Part shown: positions 11,530-23,154 of the stretch, one piece after another
How positions within the stretch are numbered: position 1 is the stretch's first letter
Layout: each line of letters starts with the position of its first letter
Assembly (NCBI GenBank): GCA_003254925.1
Contig: QANZ01032638.1
Coordinates: forward strand, 1 to 64,000
Direction: 5' to 3'
DNA from: Chamaecrista fasciculata
Lineage: Eukaryota; Streptophyta; Magnoliopsida; Fabales; Fabaceae
DNA length: 64,000 nt
Notes under the pieces: generated by a model
The model's input: only the letters and a program-made list of their open reading frames with translations
The model's database searches: none
Told to the model about the DNA's origin: nothing
Program-made: the position numbers and the translations under genes

Positions 11530-11720
11530 AACAGTTTAAGATAGGGCTTAGCACAAGTAGAGTTGAGACGGGTTGAGGAAAAATTTCAGTCCAACCTACA
11601 CATGTTGAATTGGGTTGGGTTTTACAATTTTGAAATTTTAGCCTGAACCAACCCAACACACGGACTAACGGATTAGGTTGAGTTGAACCCACAGACTGAG
11701 TATTACGAAAAGAAAGTTTA
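11530..11720. repeat. Remnant of a GGGTTGGGTT-type hAT-like MITE
   Basis: GACGGGTTGAGG and TTGGGTTGGGTT are followed by AACCAACCCAACAC. These are the building blocks of the element at 23965-24519. No intact ends are seen. The AT-rich flanks 11237-11529 and 11721-12000 show nothing recognisable. Confidence 0.35.
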
Positions 11721-12000
11721 TGCCTACACTGCTAAAGAGATTAAAATGCCGATTTCGAGACCCAACTTTTGGAAAGGGATGCCATGCTTGAAAGCCCAAC
11801 AACACATGAAGAACTAGGCTGAAATGGAGATATGAGAAGCTTTTCCCATGTTTTTTTTAGGAAAAATGGAGGTGCAGTTAAAAAATCTGAAGCATATTTA
11901 TATTTCTAAAGTGTAATTATTGTTTCTTAATAATTAAGTGCCCTAAAGAAACTTGTTAACTAAAACCTAATGTGTTTTTCACTCTTTTATCCAAGATTAT

Positions 12001-12275
12001 TAAAACCGGACCGGTCATTGAACCGGCCGAAGCAGCGGTTTAAGGTTCAATGGTTCAACCGGGGTCAGACCGTTAATAATTAAATAAATAAAAAATAATA
12101 TATTTATTTTAATANTCAGAATCGGCCGGTTCAAGGCGGTTTCCCGGTTTTTGACCGATTCAGGCGGTTCTTGACCGGTTCTTAGCTGGACCGGTTTTGT
12201 ACTCAACTTGGACCGGACCACTGACCGGTTCACGGTTCAACCGGTCCGACCGGCCGGTCCGGTCCAGTTTTTATA
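12001..12275. mobile_element. ACCGG-rich inverted-repeat element
   Basis: The left end TAAAACCGGACCGG pairs with the right end CCGGTCCGGTCCAGTTTTTA. The arms are dense in ACCGGTT-type modules and are separated by an AT-rich core with one n at 12115. The GC-rich arms stand out from their surroundings. The superfamily is not clear from the ends. Confidence 0.65.
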
Positions 12276-12310
12276 ACTATGCTTTTATCCGTCAATCTCC
12301 TGACAATTAC

Positions 12311-12323
12311 TAGTATCAAAGCC
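12311..12323 (+). other. Decayed initiator-Met tRNA primer-binding site
   Basis: TAGTATCAAAGCC differs at two positions from the usual TGGTATCAGAGCC. It lies upstream of copia gag sequence, where a PBS should be. Confidence 0.6.
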
Positions 12324-12518
12324 TTTGGCTCTATTGACTATTGTGGCAATTGTGTGAAACGTTTTTTTCCTTTACCTGGGATATATAATGGGACCTTTCT
12401 GTGGGAGGTTTTCTTTCTTTTTTATTTTTTTAATGAGAAGTTAACAAATATGCTTCCTTTGTCTTTGCAACCGCTCATACCAATTTTTAATAATGAAAAA
12501 TGTGAGTTTTAGAGTATT

Positions 12519-13017
12519 TGATGGAAATAAATTCAAATGTGGGAGATGAAATCATTAACTTGGGGTTGAGATTGATCTTGAATGGAGCTAAAATCTTCAA
12601 ACCACAAGATTCAAAGAGTTGCAAGAGGGATTAGAGCAAAGAAAGGGACTAAAGTGGATAAAATGTAGACCATAAAGTTGTGAAACAACTTTGGTGTATA
12701 CATACCCAAAAGTATTCACTGATTAGTCCATTAGTGAATATTACAAAATGGTCCTAAACATAATTACAAAACAATCCTTTTAACAAACAAACTCTATATA
12801 TACATTAGTAATTCAATGTGATAATTACTAATACTTTTCGGACGTGGCTTCGGGTCCTTAGCCTGGTCCCGGAAGGCTTGTAGATAATCTAACTCATCAC
12901 GAATTACCACAATTGATATGAACTCAATCTATTCTTATTCAGACTTTCGATAAATTAATTACTTATCAGTAAACACAAATATTAATCTTACAAAAGATTA
13001 ATGGTAATCCACACAAA
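12519..13017. repeat. Left LTR of the small LTR element
   Basis: It aligns throughout with 13601-14108. Its last bases (after ATCCACACAAA) depart from the right copy, so the terminal TTCCAACA is missing. Confidence 0.7.
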
Positions 13018-13600
13018 TCACGGAGGATAAAATATTATTATCTAATTTCCATAATTTTTAAATTCCGAGTTTGGAGACATGTATGAATTTTTTGTACATA
13101 TTTTGTGAATTAGTGTTGACCATATATGTTTGTCACTCTCCCTAATATTATGGTTTGGTATGTCAAATATTTTTTACCCGATAATATGCACTTAAATTGT
13201 TGTTTTGTGCTAAAAATTATTTTTTGGCCCCCTTTTGGCCAAAATTTTGAAATTCTTGGTTAAGGAAATTAGTTTGGAATTATTGGCAACTTGTTATTGA
13301 GTTCTCACCTATCGTGGGTCCAGTTACAAGGTTGTTTTGTTTTGTGAACCGAGATTGTATTGACAATAGACATACCCTATAGATGTGACATTGTTAATGC
13401 AATCTGTTTTTTGGATAATTGATTGCTTAGTTCAGTATCTCGTGAGCCAATTTGATAATTAATTAATATTATCTAAGTGGGAGAGATTAGAATATTTGTA
13501 AGGATTAGCATTAATTAATTACCTATTATAATCTCTCACATTTGGATAGCATTAATTAATTATCAGATTGGTCCACAAAATTGAACTAAGCAATACCAAT

Positions 13601-14108
13601 TGACGAAAATAAATCCGAATGTGAGAGATGAAATCACTAACCTGGAGTTGAGATTGATCTTAAATAGAGCTAAGATCTTCAAACCACTGGATCAAAGAGT
13701 TGCAAGATGGAATAGAGCAAAGAAATAGACCAAAGTGGACAAAATGTGGACCATAAAGTTGTGAAACAACTTTGGTATATATATACTCAAAAATATTCAC
13801 TAATTAGTCCATTAATGAATATTACAAAATGGTCCTAAACATAATTACAAAACAATCCCTTTAACAAACAAACTCCATATATACATTAGTAATTTAATGG
13901 GATAATTACTAATACTCTTCGGACGTGGCTTGAGGTTCTTAGCCTGGTCCCAGAAGGCTTGTGAATAATCCAACCCATCACGGATTACCACAATTGATAT
14001 GAACCCAATCTATTCTTATTCAGGCTTACGATAAATTAATTATTTATCAGTAAACACAAATATTAATCTTATAATAGATTAATGCTAATCCACACAAAAA
14101 TTCCAACA
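13601..14108. repeat. Right LTR of the small LTR element
   Basis: It starts TGACGAAAATAAATCC and ends AAAATTCCAACA. It is the better preserved copy. Confidence 0.75.
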
Positions 14109-14550
14109 GTATTAAGATGAAATTTTTTTTTCTTGCCTCAAGGTCATTAGGAGCTAATACATATTGATTTCGTTGATTTAACTTATACATGTGAAGAAGA
14201 AAAAGCAAGGTTGATAGAGACCCTAAAGAATGATGCCAAAACTTTGTTCTTTATTCAACAAGCAGTTCATGAAACAATCTTCTCACGAATTGCAGCAATA
14301 GAAATGTCGTATGAGGCATGGCATATTTTGAAGGAGTTTCAAAATTCATCTAATGATTAGGATAAAATTACAAACTTATCATCCCGAGTTTGAAACTCTT
14401 TCATTCGAGGCGTCATATGAGAAGAGTGATGAAACAGCAATTCAAGCCAAAACTGACCCCAACTAAAAGGAAAATTATGCCGGTCGTGGTCATGATAATG
14501 GTAGAGAATTTCAAGGCAGAGGAGGATTTGATGATGAGAAGCATAATAAA

Positions 14551-14716
14551 GCTATTGAGAATTATTAAATCGGTATTCTAACTGCTTCAATGACTAGTCT
14601 AATTTTTAAAACTTTGATTGATATTAAAAAGAAGCTAATGAGAATTATTAACTCAGTATCCTGATCGCTTCAATGATCACTCTGATTTTTAAAACTTTGG
14701 TTGATATTATGCAGTT
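14551..14716. repeat. Imperfect 83-bp tandem duplication
   Basis: Units start at 14551 and 14634 (GCTATTGAGAATTATT and GCTAATGAGAATTATT) and both end AAAACTTTG-TTGATATTA. The following 14717-15147 holds an A-run at 14821-14828 that could end a retroposed fragment. Nothing else is recognised. Confidence 0.75.
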
Positions 14717-15147
14717 CATAAGCTTGTTCAGTTCGTCTGGGGAGTGATTTAGAGTCCCTCCAGATTTCCTGCTTGTAAACCTTGGGTTTCACTTTTCTGA
14801 ATATATCTGTTGGTTTCCTCCAAAAAAAAGAAAATAAACCTTAATTTATAGAGTTCAAACATACAATGAAGAAAAAATGTACAGCAAGTCATACGAGGCA
14901 TTTGGTGTCTTAATGGTGCAAAATGAAATTGAAGATGAGTCACGAGTGCATGGATAGGGAACCAATATTATATATATAATTACTTCAATCACATTGTGCT
15001 TGTGACTAACAATACTCGTCAAAGCTACCAACATAAAACAATATCCTAATTTGCTAAACAATACACAGTGTAGGCTTTTTCTGGGGAAGTAGAAAAAGGA
15101 AAGGGACAAGTTTGTGTATAAAAGCAACATTAATATAAACTCAGAAG

Positions 15148-18100
15148 TCACAATTTAGTTTCAGAAAAATACGTGGAAGAGACAGCCAAGCCTTCGACAT
15201 CATAGGTCCGAACCAGTCTTTGCCTCTTGTGTGGTGTCTCAAGCCAACAAAACTCCAAATGGAAAGACTTCGATTCATAAACGCTTTTTGATACATCACA
15301 TGGACATCCCATGTACATGCCACCAGGCAAAAGCGTTATTTGGTAGCCTCCATCAAATGTAACCAAATTCTCTGATTTTGTACCTTTCCATTGCACATTT
15401 GTACTCATGTTTTTCCCTTCAGATGTTGAAGTAACAACCTGATACCCAACAGCAGAAAGGTGTTAACTTAACAACCTTTTTTGGGCTAAAATGTAGAAAA
15501 CCCCCCTAATCTTTAGTCATTGTGCTAAAAATTCCCCAAACTTTAAGTGGCAAAAGACCCCACTTTTGATTTTGTGCAAAAGACTCACTTTGTAAAGATT
15601 TTCATTCAAAAAAATCAATTTTTTTAAAATAGTTATATGATTGTTTTTATATTTTAGGGTAAATTGCAATTTGGTACCCTGTGGTTAGGGGCGTTTCCCC
15701 TTTGGTACCCTGAAAGAAAAATTTTTGCATTGTGGTACCCCGTGGTTTGCTCCGTTAGCGATTTGGTACCCTGAGGTTTTTTTTAGTTAGTATNGGTACC
15801 AAATTGCAATTTACCCTATATTTTATATCAATCTAAAATTAAAATTAACTATTGTAATTATTAATAGCAAAATAAACTAAAAATTTCTTTATTTTTTCAA
15901 TGAAAATTGTAACAAAAAGATTTATTCGCATAAAATCAAAAGTTCAGGGTATTTCGTCGCTTTTCAAAATTCTGGGGGATTTTTTACACTGTGACTAAAG
16001 TTCATGGAAGGTTTTATGTATTTAGCCTTTTGCTTTCCTCCTAAAACTTGTGAAGGGAATAGGAAAGAAATTTCTATAGGTGCTTATTATTATGTTCTTT
16101 AATCAAAAGGTAAGACTTAAGCACAATTTTTATCAAGTTATAGAATTGATCAATGCTTTCATTTGCTTGGCACTAAGAAGTACATTTGTTGTCATTCATT
16201 TTCCTAAGAGGTTGTAACATACCTGACTAAGCTGGCCATTGTCATCCATTTCAAGTAACACAACCGTATCAGCTTCTGACATTGTAGATCCATAGACACC
16301 ACTACGTTTTGTAACAGAGTGACCTTTCCACTTTCCAAGAAAGGGTAAAATCCTGTTTGTCGTGTCCTGCGACAAATGCAAAAAATGAAAGTGTGTCATC
16401 ATACATGGGGAAAAGCTCCACCAAGAAATATTGTCATCAAGCTATTTCCAAAAATTGGTATAGCATTCAACAACCAAAGATTTACTGCATAATATAATTA
16501 TGTTCAAGCCAGAGTATATGGGTAGGGGAATCTGTAGAACACTTAAGTATAAGCATAAAAATTTTTGCTTATCCCAGGTACCATTGAACTGTCAAGTAGA
16601 GGAGGAGACCCGTCACTTTTTTCCTCTAAGAAAACAATAAGCATATCTATGACTCCTTTTGGATCCAAAATGTGAAAAGCTCTTGCTCGTGTATCTGTCT
16701 CTAGAGAATACAGGCTATTCTCACATACAACAGAAGGTCGACGAGAGGGAAGCTTGAGATTTCTGCAAAATAAGGAAGTGAAGAGAAAGTCTAAGAAAGC
16801 AGCAGAAATATTAGGTGTACATAGGGTTTGCGTGTTGGTGCAGATCTATAAGCTTAATCACCAATTGTCAGACTAGCAAGTAGCACATTGTCATAAAAAC
16901 TATTAAGTGGAATTATGGGAAGAAATAAGGTTATCAGTGTCAATGTACAGTATCAGTACTTGTGCATATTAGGAAGTTTCAGATTAATCAAAATGAAGAA
17001 GTCAATCTGAAATTGTAAACTTGGGCAACTGAGAAACCAGATTATTATGGAATCTTAAAGAAGCAGTACTATTTTGCCATTAAGGCCATCTAATAATATT
17101 CAGTCATTCTTTGATCTGTTCTAAACAGTACTAGTATATAAAGGAAATATTTTGGTTTAACAATATGAAGTAAATAATCATGAAGCATAGGCATTTCAGC
17201 ACGCCACTCCTTAAGCCCACATTTTGCTGCATGAGGAGACCAATGACAGGATAGCAACAATTCAATGGAGTTGCCAAATGATAGAGCTACTGAAGCTAGG
17301 ATTCTAGATTAATGTTAAATTTCCTGAATAATAATGAGCTCAAGGATATCAAACAATTATTCGCATTTCTGATCCTCAGGTGTATCTTATTGATTTTCAT
17401 TTTTGTGATTGCTTACATTTTTTTTTCATTTATTTTTCAAAGAGGAGACTTGATTATCTTTGAGAATTCTATGAGGAAGTAGATGAAAAACTTCCATCCA
17501 ATGAAAAATCATTATCATGAAGAGCAATAACCACAAAAGAACATGTCAAAGTCAGATAAATGCAAAACGGCTTCCCTTTTCCCTTCTTTTATTTCGGTTT
17601 TGCAAAAGTTTCCTTTTGTTGATTAATCACGAAGGGGAGAATCAAAGATCTACCCTTCCCACATGCCTCAATTAATGTTACTTAATCTAGAGATCTGAAG
17701 CACCAGAGTTCGAATCCCATATTATTAACTAAGCTCAATTACCAAAGTTGTAAGTATGATTTATGCATGTTAAAGTAAAACCAGTTAGCAAGTCATCTCT
17801 ATGCAATGGCAAAGAAAAAGAGGTAAAGCACATTACGTTACTATCCGAGGCAGCCTCAGTCTAAATTTCCTTTAATTATGTCTAATAACTTCATCCTATG
17901 ACTATGATAGTATAACACTTGACCATTTGATCTGTACACAAAACAATCAAAACAGTCTTCAAGGCCTCTTTCAAGGAATCACTTACTTTGGTGATTCTTC
18001 ACCAGTGTCATCTTCTCCAAGAACACCTTGCCTTAAGACTGTTTCCAACATGCCAGCTGTCTGGTACCTCAGGGAAAATGCTCTCTCAGACGGAAAAAAG

Positions 18101-18904
18101 CCAATCTGCAGACTAATCATAGTGGATATTTCACAGAAGACAAAGCGATAATAGCATATAAGGCATGGGTAGTCTTCCCATAATAAAAAAATATTATTAT
18201 GTGGATGCAAAACCTTTAACCAATAGGAGAAAAACTCACTTGTTGATATTTGTCAACAGTAAACATATTGGTTTCTTTAATTTTGTACTCTGCCCATTCT
18301 GGCTCCTCCTCATCAAATCCAGAAACTGAAGTTCTTGACGAAGGTTGCTTAATGTATAGACTACAAGAAGCAATATAGTTTTCTTAATCAAACATTTGTT
18401 ATTTATAATAGTTGAATAACAGGTTTGGTTAAATTTAGTGTCAAAAACAGGAAAGTTTTAAATGATTCATAAGGAACATACGTTTGAATGAGACTCATGA
18501 GATGGTCTTCTCCATAAGAACTCGCCGAAAGCTTCGTACTCAATTGTTGCAACAAATGTCCTTCAACGTCAAATTGCTGAAAAAGGGAAAGAAGGGTTAA
18601 TAATTAGCAAACAAAATCGATGCATCAAGAATAGTTCCATTGTGATGCTTACATAGAAAGTGCCATTCCACTTTCCCTTATTGAGCTCGATGAAGCGATG
18701 AAGATTGTCGATGCTCATGACAGCTTCTTCTACTGTTGGAGAAGATGGTGAATTCGAGGCTCGATTTCTGTAGACCCCATGAGAAGAAAGAGACCATGGG
18801 AATCGTTTAGGGTTTGAAGGATTCACCGAAAAGGCTCGAATTCTTTTGGGATTCGGTAATTTGGAGACTGAGGGGATTGAAACTGAGTAGTGAATGGAAG
18901 CCAT
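15148..18904 (-). CDS. Seven-exon DUF3598-type, probably plastid-targeted protein
   Basis: Minus-strand exons at 18904-18653, 18576-18482, 18360-18240, 18105-17987, 16762-16582, 16366-16223 and 15438-15148 all have GT-AG borders and consistent phases. They join into one frame of 400 codons plus stop. An in-frame ATG at 18955 would add 17 residues; I prefer MASIHYS at 18904 because it opens a Ser/Arg-rich, acid-poor leader like a chloroplast transit peptide. Landmarks in order are RFIELNKGKWNGTFY, EEEPEWAEYKIKETN, IGFFPSERAFSLRYQTAGM, GVLGEDDTGEE, ARAFHILDPKG, ILPFLGKWKGHSVTKRSGVYG, LLPGGMYMGCPCDVS and LEFCWLE. The repeated GKW-G entry and basic/aromatic strands fit a lipocalin-like barrel, as known for the DUF3598 family of plants and cyanobacteria. 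Biochemical function is unknown. Intron 6 carries nested MITEs. Confidence 0.85.
15484..16027. mobile_element. Foldback MITE in intron 6 of the DUF3598 gene
   Basis: The ends GGCTAAAATGTAGAAAACC and GGTTTTATGTATTTAGCC are inverted, and the inner segments CTTTAGTCA / TGACTAAAG and AAAATCAA pair as well. It lies wholly within intron 6 (15439-16222) and contains the second element at 15657-15816. Confidence 0.65.
15657..15816. mobile_element. 160-bp MITE nested in another MITE, perfect 9-bp TSD
   Basis: The ends GGGTAAATTGCAATTTGGTA and TACCAAATTGCAATTTACCC are exact inverted repeats. The flanks TATATTTTA (15648-15656 and 15817-15825) are identical. One n lies at 15794 near the right arm. It has the same terminal family as the element in the ATP23 exon. 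Confidence 0.88.
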
Positions 18905-19002
18905 GGATTCGAAAGTAGAAGGAGTGAAGGACAACGCATTCGAAGATATGAACAAAATGGTCAGGGACGTACATTATCTAATTAGCCCAAAAACAAATTT
19001 AT

Positions 19003-19241
19003 GACTAAACTAATAATTTGGTCCAAAAAAATCATCAAACCGACAATTTAGCCTTTAAAAAATTAAAATGTATAACTTAATACTTTTTAATTTATGAAAG
19101 ATAAAAAAAATATACTAATTAGTTTTTAACAAGGACTAATTAATATACTATTTAGATTATTTAAGAAATAAATTGTATATTTCAATTTTTTAGTGAGTGA
19201 ATTGTCAGCTCGGTTTCACGAACCAAATTGTTAGTTTACTC
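19003..19241. mobile_element. Degenerate MITE of the AGTAAACTAACAATTTGG family
   Basis: The left end GACTAAACTAATAATTTGG and the right end CCAAATTGTTAGTTTACTC are inverted. The same family is better preserved at 32891-33156. It lies about 100 bp upstream of the DUF3598 start. The spacer 19242-19776 is AT-rich without recognisable content. Confidence 0.6.
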
Positions 19242-19776
19242 TAAATAAATTAAAGTAAATTAATAATTTCATCTATTAGATGAAAAGTTCTTTAAATTAT
19301 TTTTTAAAAGATTAAACTATGAGATTTAATTTTTTTTTAAAAAATTATTATTAATTTAATTATTTTTTTAAATATAACAATTGAAATCTATCTATCTATT
19401 ATACGTTTAATCTTGAAGTAACATGAGGATACTTCATTCATATGCTTGCCATGTGTATATTTTGGCTTCCCCTTAATTTTCGGAATCTATTTTCCACCTA
19501 TTACCATTTATTAATACATGGATATATACAGGTAAATGCTTCTTAATTAAAATCCCCACATATTTCTCCTCAATTTGGATATCAATCTGACTTTTCCTTT
19601 TTTTTTTCGGTTAATCACTCTCAAAATGGTAATTAATAAAATGTTATTTAATACAACAAATATTGTCTCAATTATTATAGGAAACCATATTTCCCTACAT
19701 CATTGGATAATAAATCCCAAATGTTAATTAAAAAAATGATTCGTGTAAATTTTAAATCCCAAATGTATTTCCCTAC

Positions 19777-20300
19777 CACTATAAAAAATTAGACTTTTTG
19801 CAGCGACGATTTTCGTCGCCAATAGCTCCAAAATCGCTGCAAAAGGTTATTTGCAGCGACATAATGGTCGCTGCAAAGTCGCTGCAAGAAGCTCCGTCGC
19901 AAAAGGTTTTTGCAGCGACAAAATATTTCGCTGCCAAAACCCGTTATTTTGCAGCTATAAGATCGCTGCAAAAAAAAGAGGAATTGCAGCGACATGTTTG
20001 TTGCAAAAACTCCAACAAATTTCGTGGATTAAAGTGTAGCCACAAAAGCATATGCTTTTGCAGCAATGTTGTCGCTGCAAAAGATACTCTTTGGCAGCGA
20101 TTTATTTGCTACAAAAGGTCTTTTTGGGCAGCAAATTAAGCATCGCTGCAAAGAGGTCTATTGCAGCAATGCATTTTTCGCTGCAAAAATAAAAATTGCA
20201 GCGATTTTATCTTTGCTACCAAAGAACCTTTGTTTGTAGCGAATTTTAATGTCGCTGCAAAAGGGTCTATTGCAGCAATCTTTTGTCGCTGCAAAAACTT
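19777..20300 (+). mobile_element. CACTA (En/Spm) terminus with GCAGCGAC subterminal repeats
   Basis: CACTATAAAAAATTAGAC starts at 19777, the diagnostic CACTA end. Over the next 500 bp the motif TTGCAGCGAC and its complement GTCGCTGCAA recur more than a dozen times in both orientations. This is the subterminal array that CACTA transposases bind. No matching TAGTG end and no transposase are found to the right, so this is one end of a truncated element abutting gypsy gag sequence. Confidence 0.75.
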
Positions 20301-20453
20301 TATTATTTATTTTTTTTCACAATTATTTATATATATATATAATATTTATCCTTAATAACAAAATGTGACAAATATAAGAAATAATATCAAATATCATATT
20401 TCTTAAACAAATTAAATACATTTCAACCAAATCCAAATACTTTCTTTTAATAC

Positions 20454-20804
20454 TTATATATCCATATGTTGAAACACCTTCCATACACAATCTTCAATCG
20501 AGATAGCCCTCGGCTTCATCGTCGTGCAATGCATCATCAGAGTGGTAAGAAGCAAGTGAGGGTTTTCTCCTAGCAAACCATATAATTTAGGTAAGTTAGA
20601 AAGCAATGGACCACACACTTCAAAATCAATGTTAAAATCAGGAAAAACATTTTGTAATCTATCCATGGTAGCATCACTTTCTTCGTGATTAACATCTTTA
20701 ATAGATCTACCTGGTCTAGGTTGATTAACCTCTATGTTTCCTCCAGCCCTCTCTTGGCCTAGGTTCATTGGTTCCTCTCTCTCTATATTCACATATGGAT
20801 CCAT
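20454..20804 (-). pseudogene. Truncated gypsy gag N-terminal segment
   Basis: The 116-residue frame starts at an ATG (20804). It contains FEVCGPLLSNLPKLYGLLGE, then NPHLLLTTLMMHCTTMKP. This resembles the gag of plant Tat/Athila-type elements, where a short LP-F-GL-GEDP stretch leads into a CSTMKP-like motif before the AFPFSL region. Here the frame ends soon after the motif and the remainder is lost. Upstream on the same strand come leader sequence, PBS and LTR, in the order expected for a 5' element end. Confidence 0.6.
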
Positions 20805-21753
20805 ATTTTGACAACATCTAATCCTCTTCTAGGATCTCTCTCTATACACTCTTCTAACTCTGTCTCTTCAGCGGGTTCGACAATAGTTCACTCTCTAAAT
20901 TGTTCTCTCCTTTCCCTTGTTTCTTTCCTAAGTATCCTATAAGTCCGCTCAATTTCGGGGTCGAGGAAAAATAGGGAGTTGGGAGACCACCTTCGCATGC
21001 AAAACTAAGTCCACAACTTAACCCAAGCAAGAACAAGAGAGGAAAGAACAACCAAAATTGGCTTGCAATCCAATGTTCAAGATAATAAAATGAATCAAAC
21101 TTAGGATGCAAGTGTGTATGGAGGTGTATATATGTGTTAGAGTGTGAAAATGTGAGTGTAGATATATGTATTCACAAAGATGATGCAAGAATTCACAAGA
21201 AAAAATAAAAATAAATCAGCAAAATCAAGTCAAAATTGCGGAGGCACTTCACCACTTGTGTTCGTCACTTGTCAACTAACAGAGCTATCTGGCGAAGTAA
21301 CAAAACCTACAGAATTTTGCAACAAAACAAAGCAACTCGTGAGTGACAATCTTGGCAACTTTGGACAGACAAAACTCAAGCAAAATGGCACCAATTTATC
21401 ACCCAAACTCAACTAAACTTGCAAGTAACTTGAAGCCAAGGAAGAAAAACACACAAAAGCAGCTCCAAAAAGATATGAAAACAAGATCTAAACTAACCAC
21501 AAAGATGGTAGAAAAAAACCCGAAAATTGCAAAAGGTCAAAATTTCAACTAGCGCAATGTGGAATGCAAAAGATAAAAAGCTAAAAACTATAGTTGATAT
21601 GAATCAAAACAAGGTATTTAAAACTAAAATACGACCAAAGGAAACTAAAATCAACTACCAAAGCTAACAAGCAAGCAAAACACAACTAAAAGCCAAAACA
21701 ACCAAAATTAGTACCCGGAACCGTTGTGGACTCAACGAGGAGTCCTCATTAAC
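20805..21753 (-). mobile_element. Gypsy 5' leader, minus strand
   Basis: This sequence lies between the putative PBS and the gag start. A Ser/Leu-rich minus frame at 20854-21111 carries NPLKRQS and could be an out-of-frame gag extension. Plus-strand frames here are rich in Lys/Thr/Gln and read as shadows. Confidence 0.5.
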
Positions 21754-21770
21754 GACGCCACTTTTGATTA
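21754..21770 (-). other. Putative gypsy primer-binding site
   Basis: TGGCGTCGTTAATGAGG on the minus strand lies four bases from the LTR end. The TGGCG start matches the 3' CGCCA acceptor end of several tRNAs used by plant gypsy elements. Confidence 0.45.
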
Positions 21771-21774
21771 GCAC

Positions 21775-23145
21775 ACTTGTCCTGAGCACGTCACAAAGAC
21801 TGGTTTAAAATATAGCTAGTGATGCTCACCGGGTCGTGTCTCTCAAGGACTCCGTAAAAGAAAAAGCTCACAACGGTTCACAAGCAAAGAACTCGATTGA
21901 ATTGGCTCAAACTACACTAGAAATGCTATAAAAAATGTTGAATGTGTGTGTAAGGATTACTGAACTAAAATGAACCCAAAACTACAAAAAGCTACTAACA
22001 GGGACTCAACTGAATGCGAGAGAGAATATTCAAAAACACTTGGAGACAAAGATTTTTCTGCTTTCATCACACCAAAAGGATATTGAGAGATTGATACAAA
22101 CACCAAATCATGATTGTCATGTAAACACCTGAAAATGAATCAATTAACCTAAATAATTAGCCCTTAAACAAGATAACCAATCAACTAAATCAACTAACCC
22201 ACAATCAACAATGATGAAATAGGATTTCAAAGCTAGTTCAATTAACAATTAGGCAATCATTAACCAGGACATTCACATAATCAACTCAACGTACAACAAA
22301 AGCTTACAACTAAGAATTGTCATTAAGAATCAAAATGTGATAGATTAACAATGTCATAACAACAAAACTTTAATGAAAGTAAGAGTAGATAATGAAAACT
22401 CCCTAAGAAGTTAAATCCGGTGCTCTAGCCAATCCATCCTTGCTCCAAGCCAACGATCTAGCTACTCATGGTGAAGAGGAACCCGAACTCAAGTTCCTTG
22501 AACACTAGAGAAGCCATGGAGAAAGGAGATTGAGGAGATGAAGTGAGGGTTTGGATGTATGGGAGAGGGAAAACGTGGGTGATGGTGGCTGATATCAATG
22601 AGTGTTGAATGAGGCTTCTTAGGGACGAATTTAGGTCTAATTTTTGGGGTTAAAAGAGTTGGATTTCGGGTCTATAGAGTGGCTAAACGAATTGGGCTTC
22701 TAAAAGCGGTTTGCAAGCTTGGTCCGCCAGTTTGCATCTGGTGAAGCAACTGGCAGAGCCCTAAAAGACAGCTACTAGAATTCTAGTTCCACTTATAACT
22801 GGCAAAGCTACCTGGCGAAGGCTAGAAGAAAATCACCAAAACCTTTGTTTCGCTCCCGACTTGATTCCACTTCGATCCAGACCTTCTTGAATTTTAATAT
22901 TTGGGTCTTTGGCTTCACAAAACCTAAAATTGCATCAGAATAAACATGTAAAACCTCAAAATATAATTAAACACTTTAAACCCGAGAGAATTACACTAAA
23001 AACCGATAAAAGGACCAAAATGCAATTGTGATATAAATGAAATAATTATCATATCTAGAGGTCTAAAATACCTAAAATAGATTATAAAACATTACAAGAC
23101 ACATCCAAAAACCTCTAGATAACATGGTATAAACCAGCTCGATCA
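21775..23145 (-). mobile_element. 5' LTR of the truncated gypsy element
   Basis: On the minus strand it starts TGATCGAGCTGG (23145) and ends CTAATCA (21775), about 1.37 kb. TG...CA limits, the following PBS and the downstream gag support the call. The 3' LTR is missing. GTTCT (23146-23150) would be one copy of the target duplication. It starts ten bases from the duplicated DUF3598 exon. Confidence 0.6.
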
Positions 23146-23154
23146 GTTCTATAG

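Larger units (their letters stand above)
12519..14108. mobile_element. Small non-autonomous LTR element, TSD GTATT
   Basis: Two direct copies of about 500 bp (12519-13017 and 13601-14108) flank about 580 bp of non-coding sequence. The element begins TGATGG and ends CCAACA, with GTATT on both sides (12514-12518, 14109-14113). Both LTRs share the segment TTCGGACGTGGCTT. The interior has no PBS or PPT next to the LTRs that I could recognise, and no gag or pol. The size suits a TRIM/LARD-like element. Confidence 0.8.
12311..14545 (+). pseudogene. Copia gag (UBN2-type) relic split by an LTR element
   Basis: After a decayed PBS, the frame from 12450 reads LQPLIPIFNNEKCEF followed by a stop where W is usual. 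It is then interrupted by the 1.6-kb insertion at 12519-14108. Beyond it, sequence resumes with KMKFFF, then LIETLKNDAKTLFFIQQAV, SRIAAIEMSYEAWHILK, and a degenerate Gly-Arg-rich tail (14480-14530). This is the start and middle of a copia gag. Several stops and shifts occur. No protease, integrase or RT follows. Confidence 0.75.

Noticed and set aside
19798..20355. Cys/Lys-rich 60-113-residue plus frames
   Set aside because: They are translations of the GCAGCGAC subterminal array of the CACTA element.
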